64,000 nt of DNA. It comes from Talaromyces rugulosus (lineage: Eukaryota > Ascomycota > Eurotiomycetes > Eurotiales > Trichocomaceae). Below the pieces are notes generated by a model. That model was not told the origin of the DNA. It did not search any database and saw only the letters and a program-made list of their open reading frames with translations. A program made the position numbers and the translations under genes. How positions within the stretch are numbered: the stretch's first letter is position 1; each line of letters starts with the position of its first letter. This document shows positions 1-10,303 of this stretch, piece by piece. The stretch is taken from contig NC_049563.1 of NCBI RefSeq assembly GCF_013368755.1, forward strand, positions 868,001-932,000, written 5' to 3'.

Positions 1-659
1 GTGTGAAGTAGTTTAACACTGTCGAAAGATGGAATATTTTAATGCGTCGAGCAAGCAATGATTAATATTTCCGGTTCGAGACATAGCCTATCGTTATTAC
101 ACGCATATGGGCCCACGGACCAGCTTCACACCCACAATCAGTTGACTGCCAATGACCAAAGAGGTCCCCACAGCCATGGATCACCAGCAGTCAAATTGGT
201 CATCACCACTGCAAACGCCCAAGGCGCGAGAAAGGGGATTGGTCACGGCTGGCTTCGGATCAGGTTGGTGCCTTGATTTGTTTGTTCTAGATGCGGGGCT
301 CATCGTCGTCATGATGTGTCTAGCCAAGCAAACATACCGTTTCTGGTGCCTAGGGTCTGTATCTCCGCACGGCATGCAAGAAGTACGTAGTAGTAGTATT
401 ACAGGACGCGTCCCAAGCGCCTCGATCGATGACTACACATGCCAATGCAGCGCCGGTTGACTCGCTAATGATGAGCCGCGAGGGGGCGACTAAGGCAAGT
501 CGGGGAAAGCAGCGCTGCATTAGTCTCCGGCCGTTTGCCCTGTTTGCGCCATTTGTCTTGTTTGGCCCGGGTCTAGGCGGGCGATGACATCAGCCGGCGT
601 TTCCCATTATCAGATCTGATGACTGATTATTGTTACATTGTTTACTTTTCAATTGATGC
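1..659. other. Intergenic region, no gene seen
   Basis: Only short overlapping frames without recognisable protein character occur here. The stretch lies beyond the 3' end of the Zn2Cys6 regulator at 660-2446. I see no tRNA-like fold or repeat. Confidence 0.5.
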
Positions 660-2446
660 TCATATCAAACATGGCACAAAATTACAAATGCTCAGAAAAG
701 AGCACATGTCCCTTCCTTGGCGCAAATAATCACCTGCATTAAGGTCGTATTGCACCCATGATTTCACAAGCAATTTCCTCACCGAGACTAGACCTCTACC
801 ATTGAACTTTTCAGCGGTGCAATCAATAAGATCGAGAATGAGGACTCTCTTGTTGTCTGTTCGCGCCTCAAGGCCAAAGATAAACAACGGAAAGGGTTTG
901 TTGCAGTGCTCGATTTCCGATAATATCTGAAACGCGCTCTCGATCCATTCGTTGGTCTTGCTCGATGATCCGATCAGCTTTGTCGATTTTTTCGTGAAAT
1001 ATACCAGTATAGCCAGTACAAACAGTTCTCTGACAGCGAAACTCTCCGATTCTCCATTGAAGTCAGGTAGAGTCACACGTTGTTGTAATTGTTCGCGGAT
1101 GGAGATAAGCTGATTCTCGATATTGCCGAGCCAGGATATGTACTCCACAGAAAAGTAACGCGGGTCATCAGGGGATAACACATTGTAGCAAAATTCAGAG
1201 AATAGTTCCATAATCTTGTTCGTACGTCTCCCATGCTTGGTTATCTAGGTAAAGAACATCAGTACGGTTAATAACCGGACTATGATCACCTTACCTCATG
1301 GAAAGTGAACTGGGGAATTCCTTTCTCTAAGCCCAATCCTTTCGACAACTGCAACCCAAGAGACTGACGGCCATTCCAATGTCTCATACCAAGTCTTGCA
1401 AGCGTGTCGAAGTAGAACACCCACTGAAATAAAAGGGTTTGGTCTGTATCTTCTGTAGCATTATCTTGGTAGAATTGATTGATAATATTTTTCGTCCCGG
1501 ATAGATACAAAAGCCAGACTGGTGAGGACTGAGAGAACAGATGCATCTTCATGACTGTACGTTAGTCACATAATCACATCCTTCTTCTCAAGTTGCGAAT
1601 TGAGCTTACCTCTAATGAGCAGATAAGTATACCCGCAATGATGTGTTGCAAGGCCTCTTGACGCCCGATTCCATTTCGCATGGAGACTTTGAGCGAGCTC
1701 AAAGCTGTAGCCACGAATTTAGTGGCGTGCTTTGGGTTTCCATACTTGACGAGGACTGCCCACGCCAGCAAGCTATTCAGTACCGCACAGGAGGAATCAC
1801 TATCGTCGCGAATGGCCATTCTAGCAATCATACTGCAAAGACGCTGTAGGTCGATGGCAAACATGGGAAGGGACGGGAGTACAGTAGAAAAGACTTATTG
1901 GTCAGAAAAATGTATGTCCTGGTAATATCCTGGTCGACTCACAATAAGGTATAAGCTCCGCTTCAAAATCCTTCAAGGTATGACTTGATAGAGATAAGGT
2001 AGGTGCTAACACATAGTTGTTGACGTATTCCACCAGCTGTGAGTGGATCCATGCTTTTTCTTATTAGTAAAGATTTTCTATGTTAAGAAAGAAAAAAAAG
2101 AAAAACCTACAATGGTCAAATAAGTAGGTATGCATCTCTACATCTTTCCAAGACGTGTGGATGAATTTGAGCTTCGTGTAAGTTTCTTTTGGCAAAGAAG
2201 ACCGCCTGGGATGGGCTAGGATGGCTCTTCTACGATCGTTGGCTCGTGGCCAAGACAAGCGGACATGGTACCAGTGGCATAATCGATTCGATCGACGGCA
2301 GTTTCGACAAACTGGACTTGTCCTATCGCAAGCAATTTTTCGGTCTATATACTGTTATGTCTTGGTCCTGGAGAAGCATTGCATGTCTTACCTTTACATG
2401 TTGAGCAGGCCGTATTTATTTTACCTGGGCCATGCATGATTTCCAT
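660..2446 (-). CDS. Zn2Cys6 (C6) fungal transcription factor
   Basis: Likely a sequence-specific nuclear regulator. Six exons read 5' to 3' on the minus strand: 2446-2392, 2344-2107, 2055-1943, 1893-1610, 1546-1295 and 1244-660, giving 508 aa. The N-terminus carries a complete C6 cluster, Cys14, 17, 24, 31, 34 and 41, with spacing Cx2Cx6Cx6Cx2Cx6C; the first intron (2391-2345) splits it between Cys17 and Cys24. The remainder, including segments such as LLAWAVLVKYGNP and EALQHIIAGILICSLE, resembles the C-terminal Fungal_trans_2-type regulatory domain. The second intron is the weak point: its donor must be AG|GTTTTT near 2106 to keep frame, since the nearby T|GTAGGT site does not. The target genes cannot be told from the sequence. 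The family call is firm; exact borders of exon 2 are less so. Confidence 0.82.
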
Positions 2447-3102
2447 ATTGGAAATTACTATCTGACCACGAATGCGTAGAATCTTCAAATATATCCCAAA
2501 AACTAACTTTAATTATAGTTACCGATGATGTTGTGATTAGAAAGTACGTGTGGAGAAATTATCGGCAGAAACGGTCCTACATTCGGAATTTGACGTGTAG
2601 TCCGTATTAATATTGAAATTATATGAAAATAAAATAATCCTCGATTGAAGTCGAAAGCACCGAAAGCACTTACCGTACGTGAATTAGTACCTGCCGCCTT
2701 GTGCTGATTTGTAATAAGCCAATACGATTCTTTTGCTATAAATCCAGCCTAGTCCACATTTGAAAACAAGGCAAGAAACAGCGAAACTATATCCAAGATA
2801 GATTAGCGTGACGAAAGGAACATTCCGTTAATTTTGAGACTATGCACACACCCGCTTTTGGTGACCGTGGCCGTAACCCTAACCTAACTGAATACAGCCG
2901 AATAGCAAGAAATTGCGAGGTGTAGAGGTAGTAGCCTATGCGATTTATAATCTAATCTTGATATTGCATTAGAAAAAACGACTATTTAACACAGGTGTTT
3001 CGCCTGAAAATTGGCTGCTCCGAATTCGAAATATTCAAAATAAATCTTGTGCTCTCGTTTCCCGCCTCAGTATAAAAAGTACAACAATCGACCACAATAA
3101 TC
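2447..3102. other. Divergent intergenic region between the C6 factor and the GST
   Basis: AT-rich, about 650 bp, shared as upstream region by the C6 regulator (leftwards) and the glutathione S-transferase (rightwards). It contains a short CCCTAACCTAA stretch near 2875-2885 resembling two telomere-repeat units, too short to interpret. No coding signal is seen. Confidence 0.5.
3071..3078 (+). promoter_or_regulatory. TATA-box-like element upstream of the GST
   Basis: TATAAAAA lies 32 bp before the GST start codon at 3103, so the 5' leader would be very short if this is the functional TATA box. Position and sequence are the only support. Confidence 0.35.
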
Positions 3103-3857
3103 ATGCCTCTCAAAATCTACGGGATGGCCCAATCATCCTGCACAAGACGAGTCCTCGTCACTCTCGCTGAAAAGAACATCACTGATTATGAGCTTATTAT
3201 TGTGAATCTCCCACTTGGCGAGCAATACAAGCCATCCTATACTGAGAAGGCTCCGTTCGGAAAAGTTCCTCTGCTAGATGACAACGGGTTCCTTCTCTAT
3301 GAGAGCCGAGCGATTTGCCAGTATATCGCACGGAAATATGGTGATCAGGGAACAAAGCTGATACCTAAAGAGGGAGACTTGGTGGCATACGGATTGTTTG
3401 AACAGGCAAGGAGATACATTAAGTCTAGGGGAAGAGACTAACATACAGATTAGGCTTGCTCTATTGAGATTAACTTCTTTGATGTTCCTATTTACGCACT
3501 GGTCTGGGAGAAATTAATTAAACAGTGACGTGCTTCTTATCCTCAATTGGTGTTTGAACCAGGCTAACTAAAAACAGGAGGGCTCAGCTTGGTGAGCCTG
3601 ATGAAGCCCTGGCAAAGAAAAATCTCGACTTACTGGACACCAATCTTGCGGTGTATGAAAAGATCCTTTCCAAACAAAAGTATCTCGCTGGGGATGAGAT
3701 CACTTTGGCTGATTTGTATCATCTGCCGTACGGTGTAGAGGCGTGGGAGGTCGGTTTGAGAGATGTGGTTAATAAGTATCCACATGTAACGAGGTGGTTT
3801 GAAAGTATTGAATCGAGAAGCAGCTGGGAAAGAGTCTTGATCGAGTCTTCACTATAG
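3103..3857 (+). CDS. Glutathione S-transferase, fungal phi/theta-like
   Basis: Predicted cytosolic enzyme conjugating glutathione to electrophiles. Three exons, 3103-3405, 3454-3524 and 3578-3857, encode 217 aa, the normal length for the family. The N-terminal thioredoxin-like domain shows CTRRVLVTLAEK, FGKVPLLDD and YESRAICQYIA (glutathione gamma-glutamyl-binding Glu-Ser). The C-terminal helical domain shows KYLAGDEITLADLYHLPYG. The first intron (3406-3453) begins with GC, not GT: no GT donor keeps frame, while GCAAGG...TAG joins FEQ to ACSIEINFFDVP as in relatives. The third exon starts immediately after AAAAACAG. The gene is divergent from the C6 regulator at 660-2446, so co-regulation is possible but unproven. 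The substrate is unknown. Confidence 0.9.
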
Positions 3858-4148
3858 ATAATCGTATACAGTAACTAGTGGTCTCACTATCATTTCACCT
3901 ATATCAATTGAAATCAATTGATGTCATGACGCTGTTTTTAGTAACAATTTTTAAATTAATAAATACCAGGTGATTGATGTCCCAGTTCTATATTATCCAC
4001 TAATACATGTATAACAAATATAATTAGACCTTTAGTCTTACATATATTAACACTATAATGAATATAAGTATTGGTCGATCGATGACTGGGGCGCTCTACA
4101 CATGCCCATTCTACTTCAATTTCCCCCTTCTCACCCTCAACGGCTTCT

Positions 4149-4728
4149 ATGTCTTCCACCCCAATGCTTGTCGACAAATTCAAGGCCAAACACATAGTCA
4201 TAGGTATCCCTGACGCAAAATGGAGTGTATGTTTCTTTCTATTCTGCATGTTGTTAGTACATTACTTCTAAACTGACTATTATAGGATCTGGATGGCCAA
4301 GAACTTGAATTTCAAAGCGATGTCAGACCAGCGCGCCGCTATCTGTATTTCTGATTTACCATTACTGTGATACATGCAAAGCGGACAGGCAACGAGGAAT
4401 CTATCTCCGAATTGAACGATAATGACAAGAAGTTTTGAGCCCTCATCAGGCAAATCCCTCGGGCGGTCTACACGTCACTCTAGCACGGAACATTTCGGGG
4501 TTGGATTTACCTGAATCGATCTACATGGATGAAACGTTCTCAGACCCAAATCCAGCCACTTATCAAACCATTGATGAGACTGCGATTCTACTCGCTAGAG
4601 ATTTGAGGAATGCCTACATTGAGAGTGTCAAAAAGGCAGAAGAACAACGCGGACGTGATGATTATATCACCGAGAGTGAGGATGAATGCGATGATGATGA
4701 CAAAGATGGACACATCCTTGTGATGTGA
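4149..4728 (+). other. Possible exons of an unrecognised gene or a gene relic
   Basis: A 26-codon frame opening with ATG at 4149 ends at a good GTATGT donor (4227) with a TATAG acceptor at 4285. The following frame soon meets stops that I could not splice out convincingly. A second open frame (4435-4728, 97 aa) has an ordinary protein-like composition and an acidic tail containing EDECDDDDKDG. I could not join these pieces in phase with each other or with the model at 4823-5374. They may be one poorly predicted gene or a decaying one. No family is recognised. Confidence 0.25.
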
Positions 4729-4822
4729 GTTCGATAAAGTAGATACCTCGATAAGGAGAAAAATGTTGCCTCATTAATACGAGTAATGGGGGTAATATCT
4801 GTCGACATATCCGCCTCGGGCC

Positions 4823-5374
4823 ATGTGGAAGCAATCCATGGTCGAAATCAAACAACGTCTTGACCGCATGGCTGCAGGTAACTATGCCAGCGTAGCCTAC
4901 TTCATGACTGATGGTCATAGCGACTATGACCGGGCCCGTCTCTAACCAGAAGGGCGCTGTTGGGCTTCTATGCCAGTGGTGTATTCGTGCCTTGAAAACT
5001 GAAGAGACCTCTGGGTATGTGTACGTCAAAGGTTATGGGCCCTGTCAGCGCCGTGTTGACAAGCGTAAGAATACTGGATGCTTTCCAGTATTTGTTCCTC
5101 CTTGTCCCTTATACGCGTTCACTACTAACATCTATAGATCCCTGATACGCAGGAGAAGCTCGCTCGGGAGTGCCTTAATGTGTACCGCAAGGGACAGCGG
5201 AAGAAGTTCCTCGCTCTGTTGAAACAGCTAGATGAAGCTATGAAGCGTCGAAACGTGAAGCATGAGCGCGACACCACTCCCCAGCAGCATTCCCTTGCCC
5301 CTTTCAGCTCTGTCAGCAATCTTTACGAAGAAGCATTACACGATGGCGAAAACAAAGAAAACAGTTTTTATTAG
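4823..5374 (+). CDS. Hypothetical protein, Cys-containing, unrecognised
   Basis: Three exons, 4823-4877, 4921-5087 and 5138-5374, splice in frame through two standard short introns (GTAACT...CATAG and GTATTT...TATAG) to give 152 aa from the ATG at 4823. The middle exon contains a Cys-x2-Cys (LLCQWCIRAL) followed by two further Cys (GPCQRRVDKRKNTGC), which could bind a metal. The last exon is Lys/Arg-rich and helical (KGQRKKFLALLKQLDEAMK), ending in an acidic tail. The true start may lie further upstream among the fragments at 4149-4728, because a stop closes the frame 28 bases before the ATG used here. I do not recognise the family. Confidence 0.4.
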
Positions 5375-5618
5375 CGAACCACACAGAACTCCTGTACTTA
5401 TCCCTACACGCAGTCAATTCAGTTATTTACAATCAAGCAAAACTGTCTCATGCGGCGATCCAGAGCCTGCTTCGTCCAGTTCCACAATATCAGTTACGGC
5501 AGCCTAGATTCCAACCCCACTACTCAGCATCAATTAATCACCTCCACCTGTCAACTCCCCTCCATGTACTTCGTTCAGTAACAACAAACAAGCACCCAAA
5601 ACAAATAAGTACACAAAA

Positions 5619-6049
5619 ATGTCCGCCGATCTCGACGAACTAGCCTACAACCTCTCCCCCTCCGAATCCTCGCCCGGCTGGCCCACTGCCGCCGATCTCC
5701 AGCACGGCTCACGCGAGCGCAAGGAAAAGGCGTGGCGGCATGTTTTGCTGGGGAAGCAGATTGTGAGTGTTGTTGAGAAGGGGATGGAGGAGGTATGTTG
5801 AAAAAAAAAAAAATAAAACATAATAAGGGTTTGTTTCTAAAATGTACAGACGCAAGTGTCCCAGTCAATATTACCGGAGAACCATCGGTTTATCGGTGTT
5901 GGGCGACTGGAGCTCATGGATTATAATGAAGATCGGTAAGATTTTTTTTCTCTTCTTTTTTAGATTATTGATTGATTCTGATTGTGCTAGACAGACTTAC
6001 TATTGATGTGGATGAGAATACGGTGGTGAGAGAAGTTAGTTTCAGGTAG
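5619..6049 (+). CDS. Peptidase inhibitor I78 family-like protein
   Basis: Probable small proteinaceous inhibitor of serine peptidases. Exons 5619-5792, 5850-5935 and 5995-6049 encode 104 aa. The C-terminal half matches the I78 pattern: a GK motif (VLLGKQIVSVV), then LPENHRFIGVG, MDYNEDRLTIDVDEN and a terminal VVREVSF, the region that in the family surrounds the reactive loop and a conserved DRL. Known members include the Aspergillus elastase inhibitors. There is no signal peptide; the N-terminus is acidic and Ser-rich, so this copy is probably intracellular. Its 3' end faces the 3' end of a subtilase gene only 161 bp away. The third intron acceptor must be ACAG at 5994 to keep the DRL reading frame. 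Target specificity is unknown. Confidence 0.75.
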
Positions 6050-6210
6050 TCGGCTGTTATACCACGTTACAAGCACAGTTGAAAAATTAGGGATATTGAT
6101 ATACAAATCAAATCATATAAATGTATACTACAACATAACGATCTAATGTCTATAGAATACATGTATTTATCGGTGATTGATCCATATCAACACATTATGC
6201 TACATGAAGA

Positions 6211-9200
6211 TCAACTGATCGCCTCAGTACTCTCCAACACCATCGCATATTCCGCGGCGCCCCCTGTCCCATTATTCAACAACACCGATCCGCCATACTT
6301 GATCAAATTACCGGAACTGTCTGCCTCAAACGGCGGGCAGCCATTCAGCACCTCGTTCATGGCCGTGCTGCACAGAGTGCTGTTTATCACATACGCACTA
6401 CCCTCGGCAAGCGAAATATTGAACCAGAGCGTCGCACCCGTCTCATAATATTGTAGAGAAAGAGAGTAGATGGTCAGGTCGCACACGCTGCTGTCGGCAA
6501 GCATGTAGCCGCCGTGATTTTTGTTGTCACAGTCGACGTGGCTGCTGTAGTCTTCGTCAATGGATTTGCAAAAGTTGTCGACGTCCTTTTGCATAGTGGA
6601 TTGGGGCAGACCAGTAGGGACTGAAGGGTCATCAGAAGATACGCAAGTGAGTGAGGCTGGGAGGCTGGTGGCTGAGGCTGTGGTTGTGGTTGCAGCTGTG
6701 GTCGTTGGAGGCTGGCTTGTTGTTGTTGCCAGTGTTGTCGATATAACAGTCGGTAAGCTGGTCGAGGACACACCAGTGCTGGCAGACGTGCTGACAGACG
6801 TACTGACGGATGTCGTACCAGTAGATGTCTGCGTAGAACCAGTAGAAGTAGCAGTTGTAGTCTCAGTCACACCACTGATCGACGTCGTGATCGAGCAAGA
6901 GCCCGAGCCATCACGCTTGTTCGTGCCAGAACCGCAGTCCACACTTTGCATATTCCAAATAACATTATCGCCGCCGGACTTGCGTGGATACGAGGCCGAG
7001 TTGATCAGCAATTTCTTGACATTGCCCGGAATTTGGCCCGAGCCAATCGACCCCAGCCCATTTCCGGGCAGAGACATGAAATACGCAATCAGCCCAGCGA
7101 CCTGCGGTGCCGCGTAGGACGTGCCAGAGCCAATCTTGGACCCGCCAGTGCTGTCGGCGCAGGTGATCTTGTTGCCTGGAGCAGACACATGCAGAAGCGA
7201 GCCACCTTGGGAGAAAGTAGCAGTGTTACCAACGTTGTCGACGGCGCCCACAACGATGAGGCCGTCAATGTCGTTGGCAAACAGCCCCGGATACCGATCG
7301 ACATTTTTGCGGTTACTTTCTCGTGCACTGTTCCCGGATGCCACGGTCATGGGCACGTCCATGCCATTTATCTCTTGGAGGAGCCGCTTTATTGTGTCTT
7401 TGTTTTTGTCCGAGTCTTCTAGCTCGATGCCAAAGGAGAAGTTGATCACGGCTTTGCCTTGCAGCTTTTTGTCCGAAATGTCTGTACGAATCTCGAGCAG
7501 GGCGTCCATAAAGGACGAGGACGGAATTCTGAACCCGTTGCTCGTGTCGGCCTGGATCTTCACGACGACAACATCGACGTTCTTGGCCACCCCGTACTCC
7601 GGACCAGCCGCCTTGGACAGCACGCAAGTTCCATGGCCTATCTTGTCATCCTGGTCGTGGTCTGGCGTAGAACCGAAACCGGGATACAGCCAGCGCTTGC
7701 TTCCGGGCATTCCGCTGTACTCTGAGTTTGACGTGGTGGCTCCGCTATCGACAATATACACAGTGATGCCCTTTCCAGCTGTAGGATCATACTGGTAGAT
7801 GTCAGGTAGTAGCTCGATAATGGTGTTCTTCGCCTGGGAGACAACAACCAGGTCTTGCACGGCGTTTGCTTGTTGTGTTGGCGTAGCCCGTTTGGCAAGA
7901 GGGACAGCAGCCCGCTCCTCTATAGGCGACAGCTCTTCGTAGTGAGGCTCGGCCCTCTTCTTCTTTTTGTTCAAAAAGTAGCCATGAGAGCCGCCGACTG
8001 CGCGAGCGGACACGTCACTGTCGTCATCGTCATCGTCTGGTGTCGGGTCTGTAAAGTCATCAACTGGAAGCAATGTATCCGGGGCGATGTAGCTGATGAT
8101 AGAGTTTCCGGAAAAGTCTTCCACCTGGGTCGAGTTAAGCGGCGCTCTCCAGAACCCAACACCATTCTCGTCGTCGGCGGAAGCTTGTACGTTGGACTTG
8201 CCGACCTGGTCTTCGAGAGTAGATTGGAACGAGTCACGATCACTAGATGAGGCGGAGTCGGTGGGGACGATGAGATACGTCGTCGAGCCTGATGTTGATG
8301 TTGAGGTTGTTGTAGAAGCAGTCGTAGTAGTGCCAGTTGTAGTAGTACCAGTCGTAGTAGTAGTGCCCGTAGTAGTACCTGTGAACTTGGTAGTTTGCGT
8401 ATCCGTCTGTGAAGGCTGTGTATCCGTCGGCGAGTTGGACGGCTTGTTGTTTGGGTCCGGTGTTGGGTTCCCATCCGGTCCGATATCGAGCGTGGGAAAT
8501 CCCGGCGGAGGCGGGATAATGCCAGGAGGGCCGGACAGAGAGAGCGGGAACACGATCACAGGGTGACCCTTGCTGTTGAACCAGACCGGCAGGATGGTTG
8601 GGTGGTGGTCAGATCCGGTAGTGGTGGTGGCTGAGTACGAATTGGGCGGCCCCGTGGCTGACAGCGTGGTTGTGCTAAAAGTGCCTGACGCGGTGCTTGT
8701 CTGAGCAGGGACGGTGATGGAGTCGGAGATGATAAAGGAGGAAAGCAGGTAGGCCGGGGTGGTTATAGCAGTTGTAGGAGCAGTAGTAGTGCCAGTTGTA
8801 GTACCAGTTGTAGTACCAGTTATACCGGTAGTTGTGCCAGTGCCAGTTGTTCCGGTGGTGACAGCAGTCGTTCCGGTTGTACCGGTACCAGTACCAGTAC
8901 CAGTGCCTGTTTCTGTTCCTGTACCTGTACCTGTACCTGTACCTGTCGTTGTATCGGTACCAGTACCTGTTGCAGTGGTTGTCGTTGTACCGGTACCAGT
9001 GCCAGTGCCAGTGCCAGTTCCAGTTCCAGTTCCAGTACCTGTGCCTGTCGCTGTGCCTGTTCCTGTTCCTGTTCCTGTAGCTGTACCAGTAGCTGTACCA
9101 GTATTTACACCAGTACCTGTGCCTGTCCCAGTCCCAGTCGTTGTCAAAGACACTACTGGAGTTGAAGATGGACGAGTACTGCCAGTATTCGTTCCAGTGC

Positions 9201-9579
9201 CGGTAGTGTCAGGGCCAGTGTCCGTTCCTGTAGTTGTTCCTGTAGTTGTTCCTGTAGTTGTTCCTGTAGTTGTTCCTGTAGTTGTTCCTGTTGTTGCTGA
9301 AGGGATTCCCGGCGTCGACGAGGGACGAGTGCTACCAGTTCTAGTGGAAACCGACGGAATCACCGATGTAGAGCCCGTCCCTGTTGTCCCTGTGCTTATA
9401 CCTGTGCTCGTAGCTGTACCTGTCTGTGTCCCAGGCACAGCAGTCGAACTTGGCCGCACACTGGCTGACGACGATTGCGACGGCGTGTGCGATCGTTTCG
9501 TAGGGATATATCCATGCGTAGGTGTGAGCAGAAGAGCGCTCACCAGGGAGGCTGCGAGGGCCTTTGGGAGCATTTTCAA
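6211..9579 (-). CDS. Subtilisin-like serine protease (S8) with long Thr/Gly repeat region
   Basis: Predicted secreted or wall-associated endopeptidase, 1,122 aa in one uninterrupted exon. Order: signal peptide (about 1-23); a low-complexity Thr-Gly repeat domain (about 50-285); a Pro-rich linker; an I9-like inhibitory propeptide (about 440-510, with [14 protein letters not shown]); a Lys-rich KKKKRAEP site and a dibasic KR at about 563-564 suited to kexin cleavage; then the catalytic domain with Asp611 (YIVDSGA), His649 (GHGTCV), the oxyanion Asn in VASGNSA and Ser821 (GSGTSYAAP). A Ser/Thr-rich spacer and a Cys-containing C-terminal domain (about 970-1122) follow. Most family members are 400-900 aa, so the repeat region explains the size. 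The repeats would be heavily O-glycosylated if secreted (inference). It lies tail-to-tail with an I78-type inhibitor gene. Confidence 0.92.
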   Translation of the reverse strand: MKMLPKALAASLVSALLLTPTHGYIPTKRSHTPSQSSSASVRPSSTAVPGTQTGTATSTGISTGTTGTGSTSVIPSVSTRTGSTRPSSTPGIPSATTGTTTGTTTGTTTGTTTGTTTGTDTGPDTTGTGTNTGSTRPSSTPVVSLTTTGTGTGTGTGVNTGTATGTATGTGTGTGTATGTGTGTGTGTGTGTGTGTGTTTTTATGTGTDTTTGTGTGTGTGTETGTGTGTGTGTTGTTAVTTGTTGTGTTTGITGTTTGTTTGTTTAPTTAITTPAYLLSSFIISDSITVPAQTSTASGTFSTTTLSATGPPNSYSATTTTGSDHHPTILPVWFNSKGHPVIVFPLSLSGPPGIIPPPPGFPTLDIGPDGNPTPDPNNKPSNSPTDTQPSQTDTQTTKFTGTTTGTTTTTGTTTTGTTTTASTTTSTSTSGSTTYLIVPTDSASSSDRDSFQSTLEDQVGKSNVQASADDENGVGFWRAPLNSTQVEDFSGNSIISYIAPDTLLPVDDFTDPTPDDDDDDSDVSARAVGGSHGYFLNKKKKRAEPHYEELSPIEERAAVPLAKRATPTQQANAVQDLVVVSQAKNTIIELLPDIYQYDPTAGKGITVYIVDSGATTSNSEYSGMPGSKRWLYPGFGSTPDHDQDDKIGHGTCVLSKAAGPEYGVAKNVDVVVVKIQADTSNGFRIPSSSFMDALLEIRTDISDKKLQGKAVINFSFGIELEDSDKNKDTIKRLLQEINGMDVPMTVASGNSARESNRKNVDRYPGLFANDIDGLIVVGAVDNVGNTATFSQGGSLLHVSAPGNKITCADSTGGSKIGSGTSYAAPQVAGLIAYFMSLPGNGLGSIGSGQIPGNVKKLLINSASYPRKSGGDNVIWNMQSVDCGSGTNKRDGSGSCSITTSISGVTETTTATSTGSTQTSTGTTSVSTSVSTSASTGVSSTSLPTVISTTLATTTSQPPTTTAATTTTASATSLPASLTCVSSDDPSVPTGLPQSTMQKDVDNFCKSIDEDYSSHVDCDNKNHGGYMLADSSVCDLTIYSLSLQYYETGATLWFNISLAEGSAYVINSTLCSTAMNEVLNGCPPFEADSSGNLIKYGGSVLLNNGTGGAAEYAMVLESTEAIS
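9227..9298. repeat. 12-bp tandem repeat within the subtilase gene
   Basis: Five exact copies of a 12-base unit (CCTGTAGTTGTT on the plus strand) followed by a diverged copy. On the coding strand each unit reads Thr-Thr-Gly-Thr or similar. It is the most homogeneous block of the larger degenerate Thr-Gly region (about 8750-9430) and a likely site of copy-number change. Confidence 0.85.
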
Positions 9580-10303
9580 AAGAAAATAATTAAATGAATG
9601 GATGGATGAAACAATAAATGAATGTCGAAATTGTTAGTTAACGATAGTATTGATATTCAAAGAGACAAAATCAGAACGACATGTAGAAACTCGTCAACCT
9701 GTATATACCCGCATAAACCAACAGAAGAACGTCATGTCTATGTTGATATACCATCGCATGATGTCGTTGGTCAAATCCGCAAAACTAGCCCGTGGGGTAT
9801 AAAAATTTCCTGCAGGGGTAAATATGTATAATTAGACATGCGGTAGGCTACTAGGAGCTCAACGAACAACATGGTGCGACAGAGACAGTTTTGGCGTGCT
9901 GACAGCAACGCTGAATCGACTGCCAGTGTTGGTTTAAAGCGATCGGCCCCCATACGCCACACACTTCATGGACCTGAGTCTAGATCAAGAACCGGGCTCT
10001 GAGTAATCGAAAAGGAAATTATTAATTACTTGTGGACCACAGAGGTAAATAATCAAACTTGTGCGTACACATTATTAATCTTACTGGAGTTAGCATGGAT
10101 AGACTGAGAAGGACCGAGTCATGGAACAATAACACGGTGTTTCATCGATGGAGAAACTAGTCAGTTGATATAAGTGGAGACTTGATTGTATACCTATGTA
10201 CGTAATATGTCAGTTATCAGTTGAAACGATTAATTAAGGCATCGATTGTCCCCGTATAGAAACATGCATGCTGTACATTATCTCGCAGGTGCTGCCTAAC
10301 AGT
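9580..10303. other. Intergenic region between subtilase and aldehyde dehydrogenase
   Basis: About 720 bp upstream of the subtilase and downstream of the aldehyde dehydrogenase. AT-rich, no convincing frame and no RNA gene recognised. Confidence 0.5.

Noticed and set aside
2873..2886. Telomere-like CCCTAACCTAA
   Set aside because: Less than two repeat units within AT-rich DNA; both sides continue with ordinary genes, so it is not a chromosome end or a clear interstitial telomere.
6560..8566. Several plus-strand frames of 100-225 codons
   Set aside because: Shadows of the subtilase coding region on the opposite strand.
8759..9589. 276-codon plus-strand open frame, Val/Pro-rich
   Set aside because: It is the antisense shadow of the subtilase Thr/Gly repeat; repeats of 6 or 12 bases keep every frame open. 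The sense strand has signal peptide, propeptide and catalytic triad.
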